Source: Diadophis punctatus similis (taxonomy: Eukaryota > Chordata > Lepidosauria > Squamata > Dipsadidae). Taken from it: a stretch of 64,000 bases of DNA. Positions 30,944 through 41,219 of the stretch are shown one piece after another. A program made the translations under genes and the position numbers. The stretch's first letter is position 1; each line of letters opens with the position of its first letter. Below the pieces are notes generated by a model. It saw only the letters and a list, made by a program, of their open reading frames with translations, was not told the DNA's origin and searched no databases. The stretch covers positions 346,077 through 410,076 of the forward strand of contig JALIGW010000146.1 of NCBI GenBank assembly GCA_023053685.1, given 5' to 3'.

Positions 30944-31489
30944 GTGGCCGTGGCCAACTCAATGTCACTCACATCAAGGGGTGCCTTGCCAGCCTCTACT
31001 CGCCACTCCTCTCCCAGCCACTCCTCGCCTGCCCGCTTGGGCTCCTTAGGGCCCCAACAGGAAGCAGTTGTTGGAGCTAAGCAGCCACCACAAGAAAGAG
31101 TTGGCAAAACAGCTCAGTTCAAATTGGATCTGACCGAGAAGGAGGCTCAGCAGAAACACCTCACTGAGGACTACGAGCATAGGCTTTCCAAGCAGAGGGA
31201 AGACCTGTGGGAGTGCAAGGCCAGGTATTGGCACCTGGAGGCTCAGTGGGCTGAGATAGTCAGCCAGTTCCAGGCTATGATGCAGTCCCACTGGAACAAG
31301 GCCCTCTGGCTCTTCGCCACCAGTGGCGCTTCCCTCCAGCCTTCGTCCAAAGCCCCGCACCAGGAGGCTGAAGCAGACCCCAAGTCAGAATTTCTCCCCC
31401 CCCCCTCTGACCCACACAAAAAGACCCCAAAGGGGGAGACTCTCTGCAGCAACACAAACGTTCATTGCACATATCCGGCCGTAGTTTGA
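30944..31489 (+). other. 181-codon open frame, coiled-coil-like, possibly captured host sequence
   Basis: The first ~10 codons come from hAT-type sequence. From about residue 60 it reads as a charged helix (LDLTEKEAQQKHLTEDYEH, then RLSKQREDLWECKARY) followed by a Pro/Ser-rich stretch. The composition and spacing of charged and hydrophobic residues look like real protein sequence, not simple repeat. I do not recognise the parent gene. No promoter or splice structure is evident, and the frame probably survives by chance in a recent copy. Confidence 0.35.
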
Positions 31490-31562
31490 GGATTTAGTGC
31501 AATATAAAAAATGCAAATAATTTTTCTGCGGACCACCAAAATTTTCCTGCGGACCACCAGTG

Positions 31563-31992
31563 GGACTGTCTTAGAATCTGTCTTCATCTTCTCACATACA
31601 ATTTTGAGATGATTTTTTTTTGGATTGGAACAACAGAGCTTGGATGAAACTTGAGTCAGGTGGGCCAACCTTAGGTGACATGAAGGACAAATCTATTTTA
31701 AGCTTTTTTGCAGTGAAATGCTGGGATCCATCTCTAGAGGGCGCCATTCTCACTTTCAAAGATTGATACAGAAACCATTTCAGGTTCTAAATAGTTTTAT
31801 AATGCTGTTTTATGATGTTCCAAGCCCCCCAGAGTTGATTGATAGCGGAATGGGCAGCATATAAATAAAACAAATCATAATAAATAACACAAAAGCACAC
31901 TCAGTTTGGAAAGCTGGTTTGAAAAAGTTGTGGTGGGAGGAAGATTCCCATATATTAGAGCTAAGAGTGCTGTAAAATAAATATTAATAGTA
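31563..31992. other. intergenic, nothing recognised
   Basis: No gene or clear repeat; an L2-like trace 'gcagcatataaataaaacaa' occurs near 31855. Confidence 0.4.
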
Positions 31993-32012
31993 TACAGATA
32001 GTCCTTGGCTTA

Positions 32013-32253
32013 GAGTGGTGTGGTGGCCTAGAGGTGAAGCTCTCGCCTCACAATCAGGAGGTTGTGAGTTCAATCCTAGGTAGAGGCAGATATTTCTCTC
32101 TCTACGCACAATGAGAATATATCTGCTAAACAAAATGCCATATTGGCAACAGGAAGGGCATCCGGCCAGTAAACACTCTGCTCCCGTAGCTCCATTCAGT
32201 TGCCCAGACTCCACCCTGCAAGGGATTATGGGGTCGTTATAAGAAGATGATGA
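32013..32253 (+). mobile_element. tRNA-derived SINE (family A)
   Basis: Pol III A-box-like TGGCCTAGAGG (about 32024) and B-box-like GAGTTCAATCC (about 32066), as in a tRNA head, then a body with 'gccagtaaacactctgctcc' and a (GAT)n end. Reverse copies are at 36172-36803 and 43898-43975. Confidence 0.8.
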
Positions 32254-32261
32254 TGACAGGT

Positions 32262-32840
32262 CAGAGGTGGGTTCCTCCCGGTTTGGATTGGTTCGCCCGA
32301 ACCGGTAGCAAACCGCTGGTGATGTCACAATGCGAGATGTGTGTGTGTAGGGGGGGCATGGACCATTCAGCGCTGAGGTAGAAGCAGCCGCAGCAGCGGG
32401 GAAAGCGAGGCTTCTTTGCCAGCCTCCCAGCTGGCAAAACAGAAATTTTCGCCATGGCTAGGTGATGGGGGTGGGCATGGGCCTGAGGCGGGGAGCGTCT
32501 CACCTCGGCGGCGGCTGCAACAGCCGTGGGAGGAGCAACCCTTCTTGCCTCTGATGGGCCTTCCCTGCTGTTGCAGCCACAGCACCCTGTTCCTGCTGGC
32601 GCTGAGGGAGAAGCAGCCGTGGCGGCGGGGAAAGCAACGCTTCTTTGCCAGCCTCCCAGCTGGCAAAACAAATTTTTGCCGGTTCTGTGGGCGTGGCTAG
32701 GTGGGGGGCATGTGACTGAGGGCATGGACGTGAGTGACATCAAGTTGGCCACGCCCACTCAGCCACATGACCATTAAACCACACCCACAAAATAAGCCAC
32801 GCTCACAGAATTGGTAGTAAAAAATTAGAACCCATCCCTG
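32262..32840. mobile_element. hAT element (579 bp) with repeated GC-rich interior
   Basis: Ends CAGAGGTGGGTTCC and AGAACCCATCCCTG. The duplication TGACAGGT is at 32254-32261 and 32841-32848. The interior has the block 'ttctttgccagcctcccagc' twice (32411 and 32641), about 230 bp apart. Confidence 0.9.
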
Positions 32841-32843
32841 TGA

Positions 32844-33237
32844 CAGGTAGTCCTTGACTTACAACAATTTGTTTAGTGGCCATTCAGAATTACCAACAGC
32901 ACCAAAAAAAGTGACTTATGACCGTTTTTCACACTTTTTTTAACCGTTGCAACATCCCCATGGTCGCGTAATCAAAATTCAGATATTTGGCAACTGACTC
33001 ATACTTACAACGGTTGCAGTGTCTCGGGGTCGTGTGATCCCCTTTTATGACTTTCTGTCATGCAAAGTCAATGGGGAAGCCAGATTCACTTAAAAACTGT
33101 GTTACTAACTGAACCACCTGCAGTGATCCACTTAACAACTGTGGCAAATAAGGTTGTAAAATGGGACAAAGCTCACTTCACAAATGTCTCACTTCACAAC
33201 AGAAATTTTAGGCTCAATTGTGGTCAAGGACTAACTG
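32844..33237 (-). mobile_element. TA-flanked TIR element, reverse
   Basis: Starts CAGGTAGTCCTTGACTTAC and ends GTCAAGGACTAACTG. Its first bases coincide with the target duplication of the preceding hAT, so the hAT landed on the edge of this element. Confidence 0.8.
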
Positions 33238-33239
33238 GA

Positions 33240-34020
33240 GTAGGGAATATTATAGGCAAATCTACATTTATTTAAGAGTTGATACAAAATGTGCGCTGAG
33301 ATTGTTAAGTAAAAAGGATATAACAACATATGAAGAGGTTTCTGCAGAAATTTTTAAAAGTGAAAAAAACAGAGATTTGATAGAAATACGACAATCTCAC
33401 TGTGTATTGGATTTAATCTGATCCATATAACCCTAATTTTGGATTTATGATATCCCTGCTCTATATGCACTATAGGTACAGGAATTATTTCTGAAAAAAA
33501 AACCCTCTACATCAGACATTTCCAAGTTCACAAGAACTGGAGTTTCACAGACCTCAAATCTATGTGTTTTAAGAAGTTGTTTCTATATTAATGGCAAAGA
33601 AAACATGTTTGGTGGTATAAGAGAGGTCATATAAAATACACCAGGTGAATTGAAAGTGCAATTCATGAAACATTTCACAAGTGATAAATTGAAACATTGA
33701 TTTGTAATAAGATCCTAAGGGAGCTTTAGTCTATCTCTGCTAGGAAAAAGGATGATAATGAGTAATGAACCCTACATCTAAAGCAAGTAATTAGAATATA
33801 AACTTTCTCTAGTTGAACTGTCTTCTTTCCAGATTAAGTCTTCACATTTAACAGCGAAACATCGGCTGTATCTGGAATAGAAAGCGGATAAATATTTATC
33901 AACCATGGAGCTATTAAACTGATAGAAGATATTTAGGAATAACCAGGGTGATAAAGTTAGGTCTGTACTTTGTATCTCCTGGTTATGCTGAATTCAGCAA
34001 TGCATTACAATGTAAATATG
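33240..34020. other. intergenic, nothing recognised
   Basis: A/T-rich unique sequence without a supported feature. Confidence 0.45.
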
Positions 34021-34084
34021 CTTTTTAACAACTCTTTCTAATTTGGAAGTCAGACTTGGAGTTGCACAGTGTAGCAACCATAAC

Positions 34085-34401
<317 letters not shown>

Positions 34402-34402
<1 letters not shown>

Positions 34403-34672
34403 GAGTTGGAAGGGACCTTGGAGGTCTTCTAGTAATGGGTGGAAACTAAACAAGGAGAGAAGTAACTTAGAACTAAGGAGAAATTTCCTGACAGTTAGAA
34501 CAATTAATCCGTGGAACAACTTATCCTCCAGAAGTTGTGAATGCTCCAACATTGGAAGTTTTTAAGAAGATGTTGGATAACCATTTGTCTGAAGTAGTGT
34601 AGGGTTTCCTGCCTAGGCAGGGGGTTGGACTAGAAGACCTCCAAGGTCCCTTCCAACTCTGTTGTTATTATT
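34402..34672 (+). mobile_element. CR1 3' end with an inverted tail piece
   Basis: 34402-34434 is the CR1 tail in reverse ('gttggaagggaccttggagg'). It abuts 34435-34672 in forward orientation (NGWKL-like block, WNNLS-like block, GGTTGGACTAGAAGACC). Confidence 0.75.
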
Positions 34673-34677
34673 ATTAT

Positions 34678-34905
34678 AAATGGTGGTCATGTGATCATGG
34701 GACTCTGCAAATGCGGTGTATTGCTGAGTGGCTGATGTATATGGTCATGTGATCATGGGGGGGACTGACTCACAATTTTGGATCTGGTCATAAGTCCCCT
34801 TTTTGAGGTCCTTCGGAACTTCAAACGATCACTAAGTGGCTGGACGTAAGTCAAGGATAACTTCGAAGTTACAATGGCACTGAAAAAAGTGACTTTTTGG
34901 AATTC
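34678..34905. mobile_element. rearranged fragments of the TA-flanked TIR element
   Basis: 'ggtcatgtgatcatgg' occurs twice and the family end 'gacgtaagtcaaggataact' is followed by the inverted start 'gaagttacaatggcactgaa'. Confidence 0.5.
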
Positions 34906-34993
34906 ATTGTTGGAATGTATTTCTATGCAACAACTGCAATAGTATTCAGCCAGTAGATGGCAGTGTTTACAAGTTTGGATCTATGGTATATGC

Positions 34994-35510
34994 CCGTGGT
35001 GGCGAACCTATGGCACGCGTGCCAGAGGTGGCACGCGGAGCCATAGAAGCCGGCACGCGAGGGTTCCCACCGGCAAACCGGAAGTGCGAAAAAACGCACT
35101 TCCGGTTTGCCGGTGTGCTGTTTTTTGCACTCCGGAGGGTTCAGGGAAGCTCCCTGAAGCTCCGGAATGCAAAAAACTACAAAACGGACAAACCGGAAGT
35201 GCACTTTTCCGCACTTCCGGTTTGTCCATTTTGTAGTTTTTTGCATTCCGGAGCTTCCTGAACCCTCCGGAGTGCAAAAACCAGCATACCGGCAAACCGG
35301 AAGTGCGTTTTTTCGCACTTCTGGTTTGCCGGTTTCGGCGTTCCAGGCTCCGGTAAGCCTTTGTGCGGGGGTGGGGGGGTATGCGCAGGGGGCAACATGG
35401 GGTGTTGTGTGCATGCGTGGGGGGGGAGGGAATGGGTGTGGGCACACGAGCGCGCGCGAGGGCGCCCCCCCCCTTTTGGCACGCGAGCCGAAAAAAGTTC
35501 GCCACCACTG
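34994..35510. mobile_element. hAT element (517 bp) with long internal palindrome
   Basis: Ends CCGTGGTGGCGAACC and GTTCGCCACCACTG. The duplication GTATATGC is at 34986-34993 and 35511-35518. The next hAT begins 16 bp further on. Confidence 0.92.
35065..35335. repeat. nested palindromes inside the hAT
   Basis: The motif GCAAACCGGAAGTGCG and its complement alternate several times. The segment around 35110-35200 (GCACTCCGGAGGGTTCAGG ... AAAACTACAAAACGGAC) returns inverted at 35210-35300. Confidence 0.88.
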
Positions 35511-35525
35511 GTATATGCTCTATGC

Positions 35526-35820
35526 CAGTGATGGCGAACCTTTTTCTTCTTGCGTGCCAAAAATGGGAGTGTGCGCGCACGCTAGCACGTGCGCATGCTG
35601 GCACACAACCCCCCCCACGTGCGCCACACTGTGCATGCACACATCCCCATGCATGTGCCCCTCCCCGGTTGGGCCATTTTTCACCCTCAGGCTTCCCTGA
35701 AGCCTCCGGAGTCCGAAAAACAGCCCAACGGGCAAACCGGAAGTTCGGACTTCCGGTTTGCCCGTTGGGCCATTTTTCGCATTCTGGAGGCTTCAGGAGG
35801 CCATAGGTTTGCCATCACGG
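35526..35820. mobile_element. hAT element, adjacent second copy
   Basis: Ends CAGTGATGGCGAACC and GGTTTGCCATCACGG. The duplication CTCTATGC is at 35518-35525 and 35821-35828 and overlaps the previous element's duplication by one base. Confidence 0.92.
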
Positions 35821-36171
35821 CTCTATGCTCTTTTGTTCTAAGTACAGTTTCCTGTTACAATTAAACAGTTGAGCAGTAAAGCACATGGTGACTGTATTCT
35901 TTGTTTTCTCTGATGTGCTATATATAATTAGAATTTCTAACATGACTTATGTCTGTTTTTCAAACTTCTGACCCGTGCAGCATGTCCATGGTCAAATGAT
36001 CAAAATTCTGACGCTTGGCAATTGGTTCATCTTTGTGACGGCTGCAGTGTCCCAGGGTCATATGATCCCCTTTTACGACTTTCTGACAAGCAAAGTCAAC
36101 GGGGAAGCCAGCTTCACTTAACAACCGTGTTACTAACTTAACAACTGCAGTGATTTACTGAACAACTATGG

Positions 36172-36803
36172 GAATTTTTTTTGTCTTTTAATGACTCCGT
36201 AATCCCTTGCATCGGGGTGGAATCAGGCACGGGTGGATTCCAACTTACCTCGCTGCCACTTGGGTGTGCGTGCTTTGCGCGCGCGCACATGTGCAGTAAC
36301 AGAAAATCCGGGGGTGGGGGGTGGGAAATAAAGCCAAAAAAAGAGATGGTGACCGCATGCATAGTGCCAGGATTCGGCTTCTGCACAATGCTCAGAAGGA
36401 AATAAAAAATTAAAAAAATTGAAAAAAATTAAAATAAAAAAAATTGAAAAAAATTGAAAAAAATTAAAATAAAAAAAATTAAAATAAATTGAAAAAAGAT
36501 GGCGGGGCCCATGGACCCGCACCGACCGATCTGGTTTGGTGATGTCATCGTGACGTGACCAGCAGATCGCTACCGGTTCGGGCGAACCGTTCCGAACCGG
36601 GAGGAACCCACCCCTGGAATCAGGGCAACTGAATGGAGCTGAGTGTTTACTGGCTGGATGCCCTTCCTGTCACCAATGCAGAGTTCGCAGTTGATATTTA
36701 CTCATTGTGCCCAGAGAAAGAAATATCTGCCGCTACCTAGGATCGAACACACAGCCTCCTTATTTAGAGGCGAGAACTCCACCTCTAGGCCACTGCACCA
36801 CTC
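36172..36803 (-). mobile_element. tRNA-SINE family A, reverse, itself split by a hAT
   Basis: On the minus strand the tRNA head is at the right ('ggtcctagaggtgg'-like complement near 36780, then GATCCTAGGTAG) and the A/T-rich tail at the left ('attttttttgtcttttaatg'). Without the hAT it is about 235 bp. Confidence 0.8.
36228..36616. mobile_element. hAT element nested in the SINE
   Basis: Ends CACGGGTGGATTCC and GGAACCCACCCCTG. The duplication GAATCAGG is at 36220-36227 and 36617-36624. The interior includes an AAAATTGAAAA-type A/T-rich tandem at 36405-36497. Confidence 0.9.
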
Positions 36804-36918
36804 ACTGAACAACTATGGCAATAAATGTCATAAAATAGGGCAAAACTCACTTAGCAACTGTCTCACTTAGCAGCAGAAATTTGGGGCTCAGTTGTGGTCG
36901 TAAGTCGAGGATTTCCCA

Positions 36919-37540
36919 TACAGAAGTTCCATCAAAGAGCACTGAATCACAGCAGGATGATCCTTCTTTTTCTTTCTTTTCAGGGTCCATTTTGTTTTTA
37001 AAAATCTCAGAAACTGAAAAAGTGAACCAAATTTGGAGCCATTCTGTTAATAACAACACCCCCGTGTTACCACCATATCCTTTGCTGACCTCAATGGCAG
37101 AAAGCTTAATTTGGAAATGGTCCTTAAGAGAACAAAACATTAAATTCCACTAAGCTGGAATTTATGCCAGTAAATTGCAGTTTAGTTTAGTCCCTGCATG
37201 CGTTTCTAAAAATCTGCAGTTCCTCCATTTTGCACCATTCTGTCATGTTGATGAGTTCCTTGTTCGTTTCTTCATCCTGCATCCCATCAATATATAGATT
37301 TTTATTCCCTGAAAGGACTAAAAACATTCAGGATTTTGTTTTATGCCTATTAATTTTCATTTGTGTCTTAAGACTTTGCAAAGTTCACCTGAACAGTTTA
37401 ATCAAGAGAAGGCTGGCTTCTTGGGAATCTTTAGCATTGTTCTTCTTATCTGTTCGGATGATGGAACCAAACAAGAGGGTCTCCAGACAAAAAAAGTAAA
37501 GATGACAACTACAAGATGACAGTCAGGAGGAGGAGGAGGC
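36919..37540. other. intergenic, nothing recognised
   Basis: No gene or repeat family recognised. Confidence 0.45.
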
Positions 37541-37760
37541 GAGGGAGGGAGGGAGGGAAGGAGGGAGGGAAGGAAGGAAGGAAGGAAGGAAGGAAGGAAG
37601 GAAGGAAGGAAGGAGGGAGGGAGGGAGGGAAGGAAGGAAGGAAGGAAGGAAAGAAGGAGGGAGGGAGGGAAGGAAGGAAAGAAGGAAAGAAGGAGGGAGA
37701 GAGGGAGGGAGGAAGGGGAGGAAGGAAAGACGGAGGGAAGGAAGGAAGATGGGGACAGAG
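37541..37760. repeat. (GGAA)n/(GGGA)n microsatellite
   Basis: Tandem tetranucleotides GGAA and GGGA in alternating blocks. Confidence 0.95.
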
Positions 37761-38150
37761 AGGGAGGAGGAGTACAAGCAGCGGTGGGTTGCTCCTGGTT
37801 TGGACCGTTCTTAGAACCGGTAGCGCTGGTGGTGGGAGGCTCTGCCCACCTGCCCAGAACGCGCGTGAACCGGTAGTAAAGGGTTTTAGAACCCACTACT
37901 GAGTACAAGTAGTAGTAGGCAGAGGAGAAGGAGGAAGAAAAGGAGGAGGAGGAGAAAGGAAGATGGGGACAGAGAGGGAGGAGTACAAGTAGTATTAGGC
38001 GGAGGAGGAGGAGGAAGAAAAGAAGGAGGAAAAGAAAGGAAGATGGGGACTGAGAGGGAGGAGGAGGAGTACAAGTAAGAGAAGGAGGGGGAGCAGAAGG
38101 AGGAGAAAGGAAGATGGGGACAGAGAGGCAGGAGGAGGAGAAGGAGGAGG
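37741..38150. repeat. purine-rich minisatellite, unit about 75-82 bp
   Basis: 'ggaagatggggacagagagg' recurs at about 37745, 37957, 38039 and 38113, each followed by 'gaggagtacaagta'. A hAT element has inserted into one unit. Confidence 0.8.
37779..37901. mobile_element. short hAT miniature element (123 bp) in the minisatellite
   Basis: Ends CAGCGGTGGGTT and AACCCACTACTG; duplication AGTACAAG at 37771-37778 and 37902-37909. Confidence 0.92.
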
Positions 38151-38454
38151 ACACAGCCACAGTGCTAAGAAACACTTGGTCTTCCAGTAGGCTAAAATCC
38201 ATACTTGGACAGCGGTACCCCAGCTTGGTCGGAATTTTCAATACCACATAGATCTAAAAAGTAGCATTCACAACCATCCAGGTTAACTGGGAAGGCAGAG
38301 AAATTCCTTGGCTCTTTAATGGCCATAAAATTTCCTGGAACTTATTTCACAGCCAGATCATTGTCACTAAAGCATCTTCCCATTTATCACCTCTATATCA
38401 AGATCTAATCTGGCGTAATGCTTACCTGGACCTTTCATCCCATTTCCCCACCAC

Positions 38455-38736
38455 CAGTGGTGGGTTCCTACTGGTGCTGTCTGGTGCTCCGTCCCGGTAG
38501 GGGCCCGCTGATTGCACAATGTTGGCGCGATGGCTCTGGTGCTTTCTTTGCCGGTCCGTGCGCACCGCCATATTTTTTTTGAATTTTTTCGCGGTTTTTG
38601 GCTCTCTGCACATGCGCGGAAGTAAAATTGTCCTTCTGCGCATGCTCAGAGAGCCAAAATCGCACAAGAGGATGCACACGCGCACACAACATCGCGATGC
38701 ACACCGGTAAGAGAAGGTAAGAGGAACCCACCCCTG
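38455..38736. mobile_element. hAT miniature element
   Basis: Ends CAGTGGTGGGTTCC and GGAACCCACCCCTG; duplication CCCACCAC at 38447-38454 and 38737-38744. Confidence 0.9.
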
Positions 38737-38750
38737 CCCACCACCTAGGA

Positions 38751-39139
38751 CAGGGGTCTGCAACCCGCAGCTCTGGAGCCACATGTGGCTCTTTCATCCC
38801 TCTCCTGCGGCTCCCTGTCGCTCAAATATGCGTACAACCGCCAATGTGCAGCACCGGCCAGCAGCGATTTATTGAGCTTTTCGACCCATCTTTTTTTTCA
38901 GATTTCAAAATGCTTTTGTTGCATGCAGAAATAAAAATTTGTTTTCTCTGTAGCAGTTCATTGATTTCACAAATGCAACACACTATAGTTTTTTTATACA
39001 TAGCATAAAGGTAAAAAATGATATATGCAGTGTTATCTTCATTTTAGATGTCAAAAGGGTTTTGTGGCTCCCGGTGTTTTCTTTTCTGTGGGGAACGGGT
39101 CCAAATGGCTCTTTGAGTGTTTAAGGTTGCCGACCCCTG
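38751..39139 (+). mobile_element. hAT element, complete ends
   Basis: Ends CAGGGGTCTGCAACC and GGTTGCCGACCCCTG. The duplication ACCTAGGA / ACGTAGGA (one mismatch) is at 38743-38750 and 39140-39147. It is the reference copy for the reverse element at 447-2536. Confidence 0.88.
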
Positions 39140-39189
39140 ACGTAGGACATCCCCCAGCTGTACCTCTTTCACTACGCTATCTAGGTGTA

Positions 39190-39400
39190 TATGGAGATTC
39201 TCAGTCATCCAGGTCATGGTTGTCCCAAGGGTGCTTTTTTTCAAGAGGCAACTGGACGTTCTGTTTTTTCTTTGAAGATGTTTTGCTTCTCATCCAAGAA
39301 ACTTCTTCAGTTCTTCATCCAAGAAGCTCCTTCTTCTTCAAAGCCGAAGAAGCTTCTTGGATGAGAAGCAAAACATCTTCAAAGAAAAAACTTTCCAAAC
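39190..39400. mobile_element. Penelope-like terminal fold-back
   Basis: 'ggagattctcagtcatccag' leads into inverted copies of 'gcttctcatccaagaa'. Hammerhead cores on both strands are decayed: the GAAA motif reads CAAAA. Confidence 0.5.
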
Positions 39401-39568
39401 AATTGGAAATACACACTGGTTGCCAAGCACCTGAATTCCGGTCACGTGACCATGGGAATGCTGCAGAAGTTGTAAGTGTGAAAAACAGTCATCAGCCACT
39501 TTTTTCTGTGCCATTGTAACTTGGAAAGGTCACTAAACAAATGCTTGTAAGCCAAGAACTATCTATAC
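39400..39568 (+). mobile_element. TA-flanked TIR element, 3' half
   Basis: 'ggttgccaagcacctgaatt', 'ggtcacgtgaccatggga' and 'aaggtcactaaacaaatgct', ending GTAAGCCAAGAACTATCTATA. Confidence 0.75.
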
Positions 39569-40052
39569 CCGTGATGGCCAACCTATGGCACGCGTGGCCA
39601 AAGGGGCACACGAAGCCATGTCGCCCGGCACGCGTGGCCTTTTTATTTTTATTTATTAATTTTGCGATTCTTATAGGCTGCCCTACTCCCTGGGGATTCA
39701 GGCCTTGCCTGTTTGTCTTCCGAGTTTCTGCCATGCATGCGCACGTGACAATCAGCTGTCCGCGCGCACGGCAGTGCCAAAAACCGATGTGTGCATGCGC
39801 GCCAGCCAGCTGATTTTTGGGTGCGCATGCACGCCAGAACCCAGAAATTCGGCTTTTCTGGAGTGCGATACCTTCACGCGCGGCAGTGCTGAAAACCAGC
39901 CTGCGAATGCGTGCTGGCCAGCTGATCGTTGGGCACGCATGCACGCTAGAACCCAGAAGTTCGGCTTTTCCAGAGTGCGGCCCTGACGAGTGCACGCACG
40001 CGAGACATTTCCATGCAACCTTTTCGGCACTCAGTGCCGTCAGCCATCACTG
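39569..40052. mobile_element. hAT element, first of a same-site pair
   Basis: Ends CCGTGATGGCCAACC and CAGCCATCACTG. The duplication ATCTATAC is at 39561-39568 and 40053-40060. It contains an L2 tail trace at about 39640-39706. Confidence 0.92.
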
Positions 40053-40060
40053 ATCTATAC

Positions 40061-40345
40061 CATGGATATCAAACTCAAGGCCCGGGGGCCAGATCTGGCC
40101 CACGGGATGCTTAGATCTGGTCCGGGGGGGCGCCTTGGAAACAGCGAAAGATGGGCCCGCGGTGCCTCTGTCAGCGAAAACAGAGTTTGGGAGCCTGTTT
40201 TCTCTAGCAGAGCGCTCGGGCCACCACAGGTGCCTCTGACATGAATGATGTCAAGCTGGCCACGCCCAACCTGGCCACGCCCATCCCCCCAAGGTCAAAC
40301 ACAACCCTGATGCGGCCCTCAATGAAATCGAGTTTGACACCCCTG
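40061..40345. mobile_element. hAT element, second of a same-site pair
   Basis: Ends CATGGATATCAAACTC and GAGTTTGACACCCCTG. The duplication ATCTATAC is at 40053-40060 and 40346-40353, sharing the middle copy with the preceding element. Confidence 0.92.
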
Positions 40346-40409
40346 ATCTATACTCTGGCCTGAGTTCTATAAGGCTGCCACTCTATATTTCCAACTCTAT
40401 TTCTTGGAG

Positions 40410-40760
40410 GACCTATTTATTTTATTTATTTATTTATTTTGGTTTTCTTATATGCCGCCCTATTCCCGAGGGACTCAGGGCGGCGTACAGCAAAAATACA
40501 AGAAACCAGCAATAAACATAATTAAAATCGAATACAAAAATTTAAATTAAAAATTCAATATTAAAAAACATCCATCAACCAAACATACCCGGGGGAGAGC
40601 TCAGATGGATTCGTCTCTAACCCCCTGCCTGCAGGAAAAGCCATGTCTTAACGGCCTTTCGGAAGGCCAGCAGGGTGGGGATGGTTCGGGTCTCTGGGGG
40701 AAGTTGGTTCCAGAGTGCGGCCCCCCCCTCAGAGAAGGCTCAAACTCTGTCTGCCCTAGG
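40410..40760 (-). mobile_element. L2 3' fragment, reverse
   Basis: TTTATTTATTTATT tail, 'gccgccctattcccgaggga' then 'ctcagggcgg', then coding remnants matching the 6.9-kb L2 ('agttggttccagag', 'aaaagccatgtctt'). Confidence 0.85.
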
Positions 40761-41219
40761 AGGCAAGACTGGATTATAACTATCCTTCTGGATATCATGG
40801 TAGGGTTGACTGATCTGAACCATCGTTAAACGGTCCCAGTGAAATGCAGAAATCTCTAATTCTTTGATTCCTTCTCATAATCAATCTGGATTTTTGCAGC
40901 CCAGATCAATTCAGATGCTATTGTCGGGCAGCAGATTATGGAGGGTGGTTCAAACCTAGCCATTTTTACCATACTTGGAAATATTTATGGAGGTTCTCAG
41001 TCATCCAGATCATGGTTGTTATTGACTGCAGCGAGTATAACTATAAATCCCGGTTGATGGAAGTGTGGAATACAGGTGTTCAGATAATCCAAAAATCAAG
41101 GGAAAGGAATCTTGTTACTTCTGGTGAGTATTTCAACACAAAGTTTGTTCTTGAGTTTGTCTTTAAACATTTTATTAGATTATAGAATAAAATACAGAAA
41201 TACAAAAGCAAATAGAAGG
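40761..41219. other. intergenic; only a short Penelope-like trace
   Basis: 40983-41020 repeats 'ggttctcagtcatccag' from the 39.2-kb element. Nothing else recognised. Confidence 0.4.

Larger units (their letters stand above)
30168..31562 (+). mobile_element. large hAT-like element carrying non-transposon sequence
   Basis: Left end CAGGGGTCACCAACCTTTCG. The right side keeps the duplicated block GCGGACCACC (about 31527 and 31551) but lacks a matching terminal repeat, so it is truncated. It hosts a nested hAT (30299-30606) and a 181-codon open frame (30944-31489). Confidence 0.5.
35940..36918 (-). mobile_element. TA-flanked TIR element split by a SINE
   Basis: The halves, about 35940-36171 and 36804-36918, make one reverse copy ending GTAAGTCGAGGATTTCCCATA. 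The 15-bp sequence ACTGAACAACTATGG is present at both break points (36157-36171, 36804-36818) as the SINE target duplication. Confidence 0.85.

Noticed and set aside
32013..32085. tRNA-like A and B boxes
   Set aside because: They belong to SINE heads followed by SINE bodies; no acceptor stem closes, so they are not tRNA genes.
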